Assembly: GCA_942486035.1 (NCBI GenBank)
Contig: CALNXK010000023.1
Span: forward strand, 4,396,746-4,460,745
Direction: 5' to 3'
Length of the DNA stretch: 64,000 nt
From: Porites lobata
Taxonomy: Eukaryota; Cnidaria; Anthozoa; Scleractinia; Poritidae
This document shows, in pieces, positions 38,701 through 50,022 of this stretch (within the stretch, counting starts at the first letter, position 1; every line of letters begins with the position of its first letter). The translations under genes were made by a program, and so were the position numbers. The notes beneath the pieces are model-generated. The model searched no databases. It was not told where the DNA came from and was given only the letters and a program-made list of their open reading frames with translations.

Positions 38701-41700
38701 TAGATTCCATCAGGGCCAGATCAAGGATTATGATTGCAGAGGGTCACCTCAAAGAATAGAGAGTAAAATGGGGTCCTGGGTTAAATGGGGGGTTTGGCCA
38801 CCCAACGGGGTACCTCTGCCATACGATCTGATGAAGGAACCCTCCATATCCACATTGAGTTCCACTGTAATGGTTTTATATTTGGCTTCATATAACTATA
38901 TGGCTGGCTGCCAGTCAAGGTTTTCAAAATATTAAAATTAACAGTTATAGCCTTATGAGCAATATGAATTTAAACATCTATATTCTTTGTCTCTTATCCT
39001 AATCGCTAAACCTAGATCACTTTATCTACCCATGGAAATATACATCCAGAGATGAAACAAATGCAGATCGAACCATTGATCATTCAGTGATTTGAAAACC
39101 TTGACTAGCTGCTGGCCCACTGTTAGTTACACATTTGATTCTAAGCCATGCAATCTTTTACTTTTTCAATAGTTTTGTTCAGAAATAAATCTAAAAAGTG
39201 GTTGTCATTTCTCTGATAGGTCTGGACCAGTGAAAGAGGCCCTCAAATTTAATGGCCTTGATACTTACTACAAAACAGATAGAAGAAGTTTAACAGGAGA
39301 GTATGAAATCATACAAGGAGTCCCAAGGTAGGGTCATGTGCCCTTTTCATTTCTACAGGGTTCGCAGGGTTTAGCTGGTCCTTAAAAATCTAGTGTGGTC
39401 CTTGAAAAGTCCTTGAAAAATGGTTGCAATTTTTTGTATGAACCCTTTTCGAGGTAGCTTTAAAAAAGACAATACAAGGTCAAATGAGAGTACAAAAGTG
39501 CATGGAAATGACTGAACGCTACTACTTTTGCTCAACTGGCAACTATATGACGTGGGTCAAGTCAGTTTTTAGATCTGTGCGCCTGTTTTTACAGCTGATT
39601 TTTCAGCCTTTTCCAGTTTGACAGTTTCAGTCCAGTTATTGTTCCTGATCGTACTCACAAGGTCTTAGCCATTATTCTACTGATTTGGGTAGATTCTCCA
39701 CCATGAAATGAAACAACTGTCAATTGGTACAAGTTTCAAGTTTTGGTCATTATGTTAAGACAGAACCCATCAGGAAATTGAGTAATTTTAAGTTTCAGTG
39801 GACAAAGAATAATTTATACAATTTCACATACTTTTTTACATTTTTCAAGGGTTATAGATGTAATTAGTTATCTGTAATAACACCAAAGAAAATTTCTTAT
39901 GGGAGCCCAAGAAAACTAATATCAAATTTCACAAGAATTGTGAAAACACAGGTAACGTTTTTTTCGCTGCTTACCGACTAACTAGTGTTTTTTTTGCTGT
40001 TTACTGACTACAGCTATACCCCATTGACACCCTTTCCTTAAGGCCAAAATTCTCAAAGGAAAGTGTGAAGCCAAAATAGAATATACAGAAGGGTGATTGG
40101 GACTTTCAGGAGTATTGATAATTTCTGAAACAATGCATTGGATTTTACTTATAAAAAGTGTTTGTTTTAAAGGAATCCTGCTGGTAGGACTGGTATGATT
40201 GGTAGAGGATTGCTTGGAAAATGGGGTCCCAACCATGCTGCTGATCCATTGGTTACAAGGTATATAATATATTCAATTATTCTCCAGGCAAAAAGACTTT
40301 TTTCCCGGGGGGGGGGGATGTGGTCACTGTCCAGGGGTGGATTGGAGCTCACTTCGGGTAAATAGAATGGTAAATGCTCAAAAAAGTTGTTGGGGCACTT
40401 ATAATGTAGGTTTCTGACTCCATAGGGGACACTTATTAAAGGGGTGGGGCATATTTGCAGGGGGCCATTATTTTATTATCAAATGTACCTAGACCTCAAG
40501 TCAAGACATCCTGTGTCACTTGTAAACCCAAATTTTGCTTTCTGCGCATGCCCGAACTTCACAAGCTATTTATTTTGCATCTGGATCAGAAGGCCGCAGA
40601 GTGTACGACCTGCAAATGGCTTTATGGTAGGTTTTAGCTCTTTATAGCAAGACAGTGACCAGAAAACCGCTCAACTAGCTTCAAAATGCGTTTTTCAGCA
40701 AAATTTCCAGGGACAAATGGGTTAATATTTTTAGACTCAAGGGGATGCGGGTAGGGGGTGGTAATTAATGAAAGACAGTACTAATTTTTACATAATTTTA
40801 TGGTATGTACAAAATATTCTTATATGTGGGGACCCATCTGTTGTTGATGGGTTTAACCATATCTTTAAGATGTAAGATTAAGATGTGTTCTCTTTCAGAT
40901 GGAAAAGGGACAGCTCTGGAGAAAAAATTCACAAACATGGAAAACCAGTTTTAGAATTTGTTGCAATTCAGAGAACAGATTGCTCAGAATGGGCTCTTCC
41001 AGGGGTAAGTGAACAATCAGAACATACATGCAAGGGATAATGATGGCTAGCAAGGCTATCCTGTACTGACTGGTGTACTGTTTTAGCAAAGACAATAAAA
41101 ATCCTCATTTTCGAGAACACTTTTATTTGTTTTTATTGTCTCTGCTTAAAAAAAGTAAACCTCTGAGAAAACTACAATATAATAGGAGAGACAAATTTTA
41201 GATAACTTATGCATTTTTAAGAGATGAGCTTTTCTTTAGTGCTCCAGTGTTCTTGACTTGTATTAAAACAAGCAATAGAACTGGTGGGCATAGGCACCCC
41301 ATTCTCACACGGTCATTTCCAGCATCAATGCTAACAGTTGTCTTAGGGATCTTTCCAAAAGTCTGCACTGGCCAGCCTGCCCAGTCATCTTGAAAATGAA
41401 ATTTTAATCCTTTCTCAACATTTTCGCTATTACTGCCGTGCAGGGGATTTAGTAATAGGCTGATCTGACCTTAAAGTCCTGATTAATGGTAGAATTCCCT
41501 TTACAACTGAACTGGCTAACCGACCAATTCTAACAAATGATATGCACCCTCAGACTGAAGGATCACAAGACAATGGGGAGGAAAAGCTCGTTCGTGAAGT
41601 TCCCATTCTGTTTTTGTTTTATCTCCAGCGTTTTTCAGTCTTCTTAGCAGGCTACTCCACTGTTTTCAAAATTGTAAGTTAAAATAAATTGCATCCATGG

Positions 41701-43128
41701 TTTGGAAGAGCTCCCAAGATGGCCTGGTCAGACCGTTTCCGGTTTTTCCTCCGTTTTCAGGTTTCTCCGCACAAGATTTACCCTGGGTTCCAGAGGCTTT
41801 TCATGCGCGGTTTCCGGTTTCGGGCCGCTCGTGTCTTCGGCCTTGGGCCGAAGACGTGTCGGCCTTTGGCCGACGAAGCTCCTCGTCGCACGCGAGAAAA
41901 AACCTCTGGTACCCAGGGTACACAAGATTTGGGTGCCGGTTAAAACCTAACGTTCCGTAAAAGCGATGGTCATGCGATTCTTTCAGTGCTGTATACCTCT
42001 ACTTTCTGTTCCTGATAAGTGTGGTATTTTGTGCTAGGGAATGGTTGATCCTGGCGAGCCCGTTACATACACGCTGAAGAGGGAATTTGGCGAGGAGGCA
42101 TTAAATTCTCTAGAGCTTACACCAGAGGAGAATAAACGGCTTCATGATTTATTGGATGATCTCTTCCATCATGGAACAGTGGTAACAACACGTTTTGTCT
42201 AATTTAGAAAGTTTATGAAAATTACATGTTAATTATTACAGGCATTAAGGTTGGAAGAGCTCCCGTAGCGAAGAGAGCAGCTTTAACAGGGTTGCCATGG
42301 ACGGTAGAAGAGATAGGGAAAAGTCGAAGGGGAAGATGGGGTTTGCAAAAGGTCAGGGATAATCAAAGTGAGAAGTAAATGAAAAGTCAAGGAATTTTAT
42401 TTTTAGAGGTAATTACGACATTCCACAGTGCAGGTACAGTCACGTTTGTCCAGAAAAACAACAAAAAAATAATCTGCATAGATGAGCTTTATCAGAACCA
42501 GGTGGCGTCTGGCGCCCAACGTTTGCCCTCGGGCGAGTAGAAAATCTTAGTTTTGTCATACAATGTTGGCTCCTAGATTTTACAGGTTTAGGACTCTGGG
42601 TTCCTTTCAATTTTCCTCAGAGCACAGCCTTGCTATACATCGTTGTGTCTGATACTTCAAGGAGTTCAAGTCCTGAAATCTAAAAGCTCAAGAAAATGTG
42701 AAATACAAAGACAATATAAATTACGTGCATGTTAGGAAAAATTAGTGAATTCTTTTTTGTTACAGTGAGTCGCATACCTGTTCAAGATAAACATCTTAAA
42801 CTAGGCCGAAATATGTGAGAAATGTCAAGAGATGTTAAACCATTTCATTAGAGGTTGATATTCAGGGTTTTCTTGGGTTTGTTTCCTTGTTTTTAAGATT
42901 TTTAAAGGCTACATAGATGATCCTAGGAACACAGATAATTCCTGGATGGAAAGCCAAGCAGTTAATTACCATGACGACACAGGAAAAGCCTTTGACAAGT
43001 TTGCGCTCAAAGCTGGTGATGACGCCAAAAATGTCAGATGGATGGATGTCTCACATGAACTACGGTTGTATGCAAACCACAATGATTTGGTCAAGGAAGT
43101 TGCTAAAAAACTCAATGCTTATTGGTAG
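35767..43128 (+). CDS. NUDT9: ADP-ribose pyrophosphatase (NUDT9 type), complete, 7 exons
   Basis: NUDT9 hydrolyses ADP-ribose to AMP and ribose 5-phosphate. Exons: 35767-35848, 38250-38442, 39220-39327, 40173-40259, 40899-41004, 42038-42181, 42898-43128, all in phase, 316 residues (human 350). The start MFLRGFVKVPVGVVAFVAAS is a short basic-hydrophobic leader consistent with mitochondrial targeting. The NUDT9-specific N-terminal lobe (CHIGMHTKACSPEYPCTNVK, then WADPDIR) comes first. The Nudix box runs from G193 with E199 and the catalytic REFGEEAL at 207-214, so the hydrolase should be active. This is unlike the degenerate NUDT9-H domain of human TRPM2. No ion-channel exons are nearby, so this is the stand-alone enzyme. 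Intron 1 is about 2.4 kb and holds a hAT-like MITE; a TACCCTGGGT MITE lies in intron 5. Confidence 0.95.
37649..37949. mobile_element. hAT-like MITE with CAGG(C/G)GYGGATC termini in NUDT9 intron 1
   Basis: The left end CAGGCGCGGATCTAGG and right end GTGGATCCACCCCTG are imperfect inverted repeats of the CAGGGGCGGATCCAG type that is widespread in marine invertebrates. The phrase CTGACCGATTTCC occurs in the same orientation near both ends. Target duplication is not clean. Another isolated end of this type (CAGGGGCGGATCCAG) is at 16533. Confidence 0.55.
41779..41920. mobile_element. TACCCTGGGT MITE, 142 bp, perfect 9-bp target duplication
   Basis: The left end TACCCTGGGTTCCAGAGG is inverted at the right end CCTCTGGTACCCAGGGTA with one mismatch. 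Perfect 9-bp flanks CACAAGATT lie at 41770-41778 and 41921-41929. The interior holds a hairpin around CTTCGGCCTTGGGCCGAAG. It lies in the NUDT9 intron between exons ending 41004 and starting 42038. Confidence 0.92.
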
Positions 43129-44562
43129 TGAATAACTAGCTTGGGAGGGGAAAAAATTACATAGACTCTTTTTTTTTTTTTTTTTTCAAGACACACCTGT
43201 CTGTGATAGGAACACTGACAACTTAACACGCAAAACCTTTGCTGCATATTTGTATTTGAATCGAGGGTTACCAGCCTGGCGTTCACTAAAATGGCGGTTA
43301 GTATGCTGCTATGCACCAGTAGAATATTGCATGCGGGACTATATTTATTGGCATCTAATATAATATGTGGATAGCCTTGAAAGAGAAACGTTTGTCGAAA
43401 ACTCTTCGTATACAGTGGTTGACCGTGGTTCCCTAATACAACAAAGACTTCGGGCAGTAAAACGAAAGATTTTCTTCGAGCAGGGTTTCCTTGTAATTTA
43501 GTCCAGTGAAAAGCCACCAGGGCCTGGTTCCTCGAAAGGAGGTTAAGTTAACCCAGGGTTAAACTAATAAGCCGAATATTATAATGTGTAAGCAAAACCG
43601 ATGAAAATTAAATGATCGCCGGCAACATTGCCGTCAGCATAGAATTTGAAATTTTTGCAAATACACCTTCCATTAAATCTCGATTGGATGTAGATGTTGC
43701 AACTGTACATAGTTTTTAGGGCCTTTAATTTGGCTGGGAACAATACTTCTAGATAAGGGGCCGTCCGTTTGACTTTGGACGGGGGGTATGGCTGACTCAG
43801 AAAAAAATATATCCTGCAGACTGATTTCGAGGGGAAAAAAATCTTGCAAGGAAATATCTCAGTGGCGAAAAAAATATCTTTCATGTCGTATAATGCTGGG
43901 AAAAAAACTTACACCGCTGTATGTCAGGAAAAAGAATTCTTTCACCAGAGGGTTGAGAAAAAAAAACTCGTACACAAACCAAATCACCCACACCCCCCTT
44001 CAAAGGACAAATAGTCGGCCCCTAAATTAACTATGCTTCGACCGGCCGGAAGGTTGTGTAATCTGTATATACCATTAGAGTGATATTGTATTTAGTGTTA
44101 ATATTGAGTTTCATTATCCTTCCTTTTTTCTGTATTAGGAGTATACTTTTTGCAGATGTGTGACTTAAAGGGATGTTTTGTACTCTGATACGTTTATTGT
44201 GAGTGCATTAAGATGTCAAGAGCTGAGTCAAAAAGATTCTCCCATAGATTGATCTTGTTTCCGTATAGCCTGCGAACCGCAGACGCATTTGTTTCCGAAA
44301 AATAGCAGAAACAGTAAACGATTACTGTTTCGTTGAGCATTTTTCACAGAAACAGTAAAATTACTGTTTCGTTGAGCATTTCCTAAAAAACCTCTCGGAC
44401 CAGGACCCCCCCATTTCACTCCTTTAACTGCTTGCCCTCTTTTTTAAACTCATGATCAGTTTTCCACATACGTTTCCCATCTTTATTTCTGACGTTTTGT
44501 CTCAAATTTTAAACTTTCCATTGTTTGTCGACTTATTACTTAACGCCAAATCAAACTGCCAG
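43129..44562. other. Convergent intergenic gap between NUDT9 and the sulfotransferase
   Basis: This contains the NUDT9 3' UTR, the GGGGCCG-ended repeat, and at about 44266 an isolated TAGCCTGCG end of the 9-bp-duplication family. A direct repeat of about 38 bp at 44305-44382 carries ACAGTAA/TTACTGT hairpins. I see no gene. ORFs at 43119-43517 and 43579-43884 on the minus strand show no domain. Confidence 0.6.
43754..44025. mobile_element. MITE-like element with GGGGCCG termini and A-rich repeats
   Basis: The ends TAAGGGGCCG and CGGCCCCTAA are inverted. Between them are several loosely repeated GAAAAAAATATC-type blocks. It lies between the convergent NUDT9 and GAL3ST-like genes. A structurally similar A-block repeat is found at 47019-47223. 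Confidence 0.55.
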
Positions 44563-46166
44563 TTAAACTGGTTCATAAACGAGGTCACTTGCCGAGTCCC
44601 AGGTCTCCTCGTCCTCCTTCATTTCCCTGCCTAATTCGGTATAATTTTGTGGTCCCATCTCAATTAATCTCATCTTTTTCTTCTGTTTTCCTCTCAAGTA
44701 TTTAAGATACGTATTTTCGCTCATTGTCATCTTTTCGCATAGACGTCGTAATTCTTCCGGTAAATCATGATTAAGGTTATACCCTTTTACATACTTTCCG
44801 GCATAAAGGAACTGCAAGCCTGTTTCGTTCGTCACACAGGATTGCTTGATTTTCGTTGCCCTCTGTCGGAAGGTGGCAAGCTCTTCTTCAAATGTGTCAC
44901 CTTCGTTTTCGATTCTTTTCCAGAATGACTTGTTAAAGTGATCAAATAACAACACATCCGCTTTGTTCCACCGTTTTATATTTTCCCGAATGTCGCTGTT
45001 TAGTGCTACATATTTTTCCTCTTCTTGGCGATCGTTTAACTTCAAGTACAATATATCGTCCATATTCCAGCAGAGAAGCCGTTTCATCAATACTAAAGAT
45101 TCATCAAAATAGTCCATAATCATTACCAAATCAAACTCCTTGTCCAGGAACTGAATATACTCGTTTACAGCGGTGAGGTTTTGATAGAACTTAAAGCTCA
45201 AACCCAAGTCGTGAAGTAGAGGGTTTCTGATTAAAAGCCATTCGTAATTAATTTTACGCATCATCGTGAAGGGAATACCACTGCGTTCAAGGAAGAGCTG
45301 TAGTGAATCTGGATTGTTGCCTAAACCAATGCGCTTTCCAAGCTCCATGTAGTTGAAAACAGACTCGAAGTTGTCGACAGGATTCCGTAAAATTGTGATA
45401 TACTTGCTAGATTCCTTGGGGAAAAGACGATTCATGGGCCTCTTGTTAAATCTTGCGTGGCTACATAAAATATTCGGAGTTTCGCTGATGAGGTGATGGA
45501 CGAAGAAGAAATGAAATCTATGTGGCCATCCCAACATTGTAAACGATGGGAGAACAAAACTGAGATTTCTAAAATCGCCGTAACGAAACATGATGTTTGC
45601 TATGGTGCTTGATCCAGTTTTGTGAGTCTTGAGAAAAAGGATGTGATTTTCTGGAGAGCATTTAAATAGAGCTGAGCGGGCTGAAGTGCGGTCGTTCAAT
45701 ACTGAGTTTGCATTGGCAGTGATGATCTCGGACCTGTCAAGGACGGAGTAATACAAAAATTAAAATTCTTATTGAGATTCAAAGAAACTATTTCATAGAT
45801 AAAGAAATATGAAATGGCTTCCGCGTCGGTTTCTTCCGCTAGGTATTCCCTCTGCAATCTTCAAAGGAAATTTCACACGCACTCTAATTAAAGCAATTAA
45901 TCGGAAAATAAGTAGATTTCTGACAAAAAAAAAAAACCAAACTCTCTTTTCGAAGCGCTCTCAATGATCTAGTAAGTAACGTGGTGAATTAGACCAGTAA
46001 TGCACCTGATAACACGATCAATGTGGGTAATTTGAGCTGGTGTTGTCGTTTCGTCATGGCTGTGTCGATTTAGCTGCTTTTCGTGCACAACGTAAAACAA
46101 AACGAATGTTACAGTAAACAAAACTACTAAAGCTTTCTGGAAAAGGGACCGTAGAGATGACGACAT
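44563..46166 (-). CDS. Galactose-3-O-sulfotransferase family enzyme, complete, 2 exons
   Basis: Members of this family (GAL3ST1-4, Pfam Gal-3-O sulfotransferase) move sulfate from PAPS to the 3-OH of galactose on glycolipids or glycoproteins in the Golgi. Exon 1 is 46166-46006 and exon 2 is 45733-44563. The junction AG|G is in phase, giving 443 residues (human GAL3ST1 423). The protein is a type II membrane protein: a short cytoplasmic start, a membrane anchor at about 11-28 (ALVVLFTVTFVLFYVV), a stem, then the catalytic domain. The 5'-phosphosulfate loop FLKTHKTGSSTIANI starts at about 87. The 3'-phosphate region ITILRNPVDNFESVFNY follows about 100 residues later. The substrate (galactosylceramide or N/O-glycans) cannot be told from sequence, so no paralogue symbol is given. 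It is transcribed toward NUDT9. Confidence 0.93.
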
Positions 46167-47018
46167 TATTCAAATTAAATTCAGCTTAATTTCCTTGACT
46201 AAAAAGCATCAAATTAAAAAATAGTAATAATTTTTCTTTTATTTACTTTTATAGACGCTTTGTTATAAACAATTATAATGGTATTGTTCCGAAAGCAAAC
46301 ATAATTAATACTTCTCAGCATCAACTGGACTGCCTCAAAACACCCGGAACTTGTAAGCTTCTAACAGAGTGTTCACAGACATAGCGTTCAAAACTAATAT
46401 AACTGTTATATTTTCCCTGTTTTTGTTTTCTGAATTTTAGGTTTACCTTTGGTCCAGAACTGACCTTTATTTAACCCACGTTTACATTTACAACGCATTT
46501 TCCCAGCACAAACGAGGTTCCCTTGGTAACTATGACATTGCCTAATTCCACACCGGGAGGAGTGGGGATGAAAAACACTAATACAGTTGAACCTCTCTAG
46601 AGGGTGCTAATGGGGGTACAAATTCTCAGTTAACAACTAATTTTTTGGTCAAATATCAGTGAACTCCTATTTTTTTTTTTGCCAATTATCAGTTAACTGT
46701 TAATCTCACTGGTACCCTCTCTCTACAACGGCCACCTTAGGGACAGAAGAAAGTGGCCGTTGTAGAGAGGTTTTAAACAAGAGTCAATGGTTGTCTTTAC
46801 ACCGGGCTGTTAAGTTAGACTTAAGAGCCGCTAAGTTTTACTTGACCAAAAAATACTCAAGTAAAATCTCAAGTAACTTTACTTTGCATCTCATTAAAGT
46901 CGGAAAGTTGAAACGATTCAAGAAAGTTTCAAGTGTCTTGAAAACCAATAAAACCGACTTTGCGAACTTGCGGTTTCTAAGCTTTGAGAAAAGCATGTCA
47001 ATCAATCTTAATTGTGAA

Positions 47019-47223
47019 AGGGACGGACCATTGTCAATCAAAAAAAAAAATTCGCGCAAGGGAAAATTAAATGAAAAAAAATTCTTGCACGCCAATTAAC
47101 CCCTAAGAAATATTCATGCAAGGGCCCGAAAAAAATTCATACAAGGAATTTGATACCGAAAAAAAATTCCTGCAGCTCGAAAATTCCCCTCCCCCCCCAT
47201 AACTTTTCTAATGGTCCGTCCCT
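47019..47223. mobile_element. MITE with perfect 14-bp ends AGGGACGGACCATT
   Basis: AGGGACGGACCATT at 47019-47032 is exactly inverted at 47210-47223. The interior consists of repeated AAAAAAATTC(G/T)YGCA-like blocks, much like the element at 43754-44025. Flanks share a partial AATTNTNA duplication. Confidence 0.75.
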
Positions 47224-47293
47224 AATTATAATTAATTAAGATAGGTTGTGTGTGAAGCTTTCTTGAAGAATTGAAAATTTACTTGTCTTGAAA

Positions 47294-47599
47294 TACCGTA
47301 AAATTCCGAAAATAAGCCCAGGGGGTTATATTTTTCAAAGACCCTTTTTGAGGGGCTTATCTACGGAGAGAAATTTGCGTTTCAAAAGCGATTGGGATAG
47401 CCTTATAGTTGAAAGTAATCTCGTACCCAAATCTCCCACAGAGTGAGATCTGGTTACGAGATTAAGTTGGCAGTAAATTTACCATTTTTGCTGTGTTTTA
47501 CTTTGTATTTGAAGGAGGGTTTTTTGCGTTACCGGCTTGGGGGGCTTATATTTGAAGGGGCTTATAGATGGAGGGGCTTATTTTCGGAATTTTACGGTA
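47294..47599. mobile_element. TACCGTAAA-type MITE with perfect terminal repeats
   Basis: The termini TACCGTAAAATTCCGAAAAT (extending through AAGCCC) are perfectly inverted at the right end, ATTTTCGGAATTTTACGGTA. The match even continues three bases outward (47291-47319 against 47574-47602). The interior is rich in GGGGCTTAT. TA at both ends fits TA-target insertion. It is a better preserved relative of the copy at 14176-14336. Confidence 0.88.
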
Positions 47600-48539
47600 T
47601 TTCTTAGTTTATTTAGGCTCTGGTGTAAAGACTTTCAATGTATGAATTTTTTGTCCGCTGGGACGAAAAAAAAGTGGCCGCTGTAGAAAGGTGGCTGTTA
47701 GCGGAGGGTCGGAATGTAAAGGCAAAACCGCTACAACAAACCAGTTTGGACAACTGGATCCGTTTGTGTAGACCTTGATCAGAAAAATCCCCAGTCAAGC
47801 TAAAACGATTGAGAGAAAAAATATAACAAACGATCAAATGATTTGAACCATTTGATTTTTTCATTAATACTTCATCAGGATTAGTTTAAGTACCTTTTTT
47901 CTAATTGGCTAGGTGGGAGTCAGTCCTTGTATTATCGGAAAACGATACCAGCGTAGCCACAAAAAGAAAACCCGCGAGTTTACAAAATCCCAGTTTCATT
48001 TAGAAAGCTTTTAAATAGCTGTATCTTGTTCAATATTGGCAAAATTAACACAAAAATTAACAATTTTGAAAAGCTCGTCGTGCTCTTTCAGAGTCGATGT
48101 GGGGCTTATGTTGATAATCCATTACCTCTCATTGCGTTCGACGAAGGAGAGTGTATGCCTAATTTTGAGGCGGGTTGATATGACGTTTTCTTTGTTTTGC
48201 CTAGCCTCTCCTCGCTTCTTGCCGCTAGGGACGTTTAGCGGGAGAGAAACCTTCCCGGATTTGTTGTTAGTGTTGTATTCTTTGTCTTTTATGGAAAGCC
48301 AAACATAATTTTTGAAGTCTCGGAAGCCATAGTGACACAACATGACAAAATTGCAGGGGAGAAAATTTATCTCTAACTCAAGTGTCAATGGCCGCTTTTG
48401 TACTAAAGACGCATTATCCGTCTGGACGAACTTGGCAAACATTTCGTAGTTTTTGTTATGCGTCTCTACTCAAGACCGGCATACTGAGACGCATTATGCG
48501 TCGTCCACTCGAGCTACCCTTTGGGTAGTGCGTCATCAA

Positions 48540-48795
48540 GACTCGACGGTGAATGCGATGAGTTTCATATCGGGAATACCAAGCGTCGATTACACGATAG
48601 GAAAACTGAACAGTTTAAAGCGCTGACGAAAGATCGTCACACTTCTGCCATTGCAGATCATATTTCTTCAACGGGCCACAATATTAAATGGGAACCGGGA
48701 AATCAGATATACATTGTAGAATAAAAGAAACTTTATTGATTCGAGATTTAAAACCTACTTTAAATGAAAATGTTGCCAGTGAAAAATGTTTTCTC
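48540..48795 (+). pseudogene. Broken Penelope-like retroelement fragment (GIY-YIG endonuclease tail)
   Basis: The frame around 48545-48710 reads a GIY-YIG-like stretch, FHIGNTKRRLHDRKTEQFKA then HTSAIADHISSTGHNIKW. After a frameshift near 48715 the reading continues as IKETLLIRDLKPTLNENV. This is the C-terminal part of Penelope-like elements (reverse transcriptase plus GIY-YIG endonuclease). The reverse transcriptase part is absent upstream, so it is a dead 3' fragment. The coordinates cover only the recognisable protein remnant. Confidence 0.75.
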
Positions 48796-48946
48796 TGCTC
48801 GCATCATATATTATAATTTCCTGCAGACTTCAATGTATGTCTGTCATCATCATTTTTTGTCAATAGTTATTGTTTTTACCTGTTCATTAGCTTCTAGTCT
48901 TTTTGTAGATGTTTAAATTTTACCGTAATCTTATTAACCATCACTT

Positions 48947-48990
48947 CTGAAGATGTATGTGGAGCTCATTCTCTCTTGATACGAAACGTG
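48947..48990 (+). ncRNA. Degenerate hammerhead-ribozyme-like core downstream of the Penelope fragment
   Basis: The string CTGAAGATGTAT followed 20 bases later by ATACGAAACG has the two conserved hammerhead core boxes (CUGANGA and GAAA) closed by a GUAU/AUAC stem II. Penelope-like elements are known to carry hammerhead ribozymes in their non-coding parts, and the position after the GIY-YIG remnant fits. One extra U after CUGAAGA departs from the consensus, so it is likely inactive. The third box and stems I and III were not demonstrated. Confidence 0.3.
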
Positions 48991-49360
48991 AAGTGTTTAA
49001 AATCCATACTTTTTTGCAACATGCGTTGTTTCATCATGTTTGTTACCGCAGTTTGTGTTTTATTTTTACTGAAGTACAGAAGTTGAAATGGGCGAAGAAT
49101 AAGAGTGTTCAACCTGACTCAAGAATTCAAGACGTATTTCGAAGGATAGCTCGACTAGACGCACAATGAACCATAATTCATATCAGTGCGTCTTGTGCCC
49201 GTCTTCTGATGCTTGATTTCTCTTTCTTGTGAATTTATACTCGCGACACATAACCAGACCTCAGACGAACTACAAATCGGACACGAAATGTTTCAGGGGC
49301 ACCCAACAACTGTTTTCTGTAAAATATCAGTTCAGAGAAGCATGCCTGTAATTTTCTATT

Positions 49361-50022
49361 TAGCCTGCGTAGCAGGCGCTTGGAAGTTGTAGTCCGTCTT
49401 TTCTCTTAAAATCCGTCTAGTTCTTATCTCATACAAGCGCGATTGCAAACCACGACGTTGTTATTACAACAACGGATTGAGACGAGACGCTTACGCCCTC
49501 ACTTCTCGCGGCTTAATTCGCCACTCACGTGCTTAGGATTCGCGTGCAGTAACCTCGCAAAGAAAAATAAGAGACTGCTCGCAGTCTATGGGTGAAAGAG
49601 AGAACGGGCGCGCGCGAGGGAGTCTGCTTTTATTTCAAGCCCATTTGAGGCGGGGGGCTTAATAGAGACGGGGGGCTTATTTGAGAGGGGGGCTTATTTA
49701 ATTTAAAAACGACAATGATATCACAGGCAGTTCTCCATAAAGAACTAGATTGCAAAGTGGAAAAGCTTAAGTACAGGAAGTTTTAGGTCATGCAGCTGAG
49801 GATCAGAATCAAATCAGATCTTCCAGTTGGTAAATAAACCATCCTGGATCAGTACACACGAAGTTTTACAGTCGTGGTTGATTGATACAGTCTATCATTT
49901 ATTAGTGAAGAATAAATAGAGGGGGAGGGGGGGAGGGGGCTTATTAACTTTCTTCCCCTGAAAATGGGGGCTTATTTGAGAGGGGGGCTTAATAGAGGAT
50001 TTAGCGCCTGCTACGCGGGCTA
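49361..50022. mobile_element. 662-bp TAGCCTG-family element, perfect 9-bp target duplication
   Basis: The left end TAGCCTGCGTAGCAGGCGCT is inverted at the right end AGCGCCTGCTACGCGGGCTA (19 of 20). The flanks TTTTCTATT at 49352-49360 and 50023-50031 are identical. Subterminal arrays of GGGGGGCTTATTTGAGAG and GGGGGCTTAATAGAG occur at about 49650-49700 and 49925-49997, in the same orientation. No transposase ORF is present, so the element is non-autonomous. It is the largest member of the family here. Confidence 0.93.

Noticed and set aside
40895..41095. TRPM2-like channel with NUDT9-H domain
   Set aside because: The Nudix box is the active stand-alone form, the gene starts with a short targeting-like leader and stops after the domain, and no channel exons are nearby.
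48036..48308. 90-codon ORF and its 106-codon antisense partner
   Set aside because: Both sit in repeat-derived sequence left of the Penelope fragment and show no domains.
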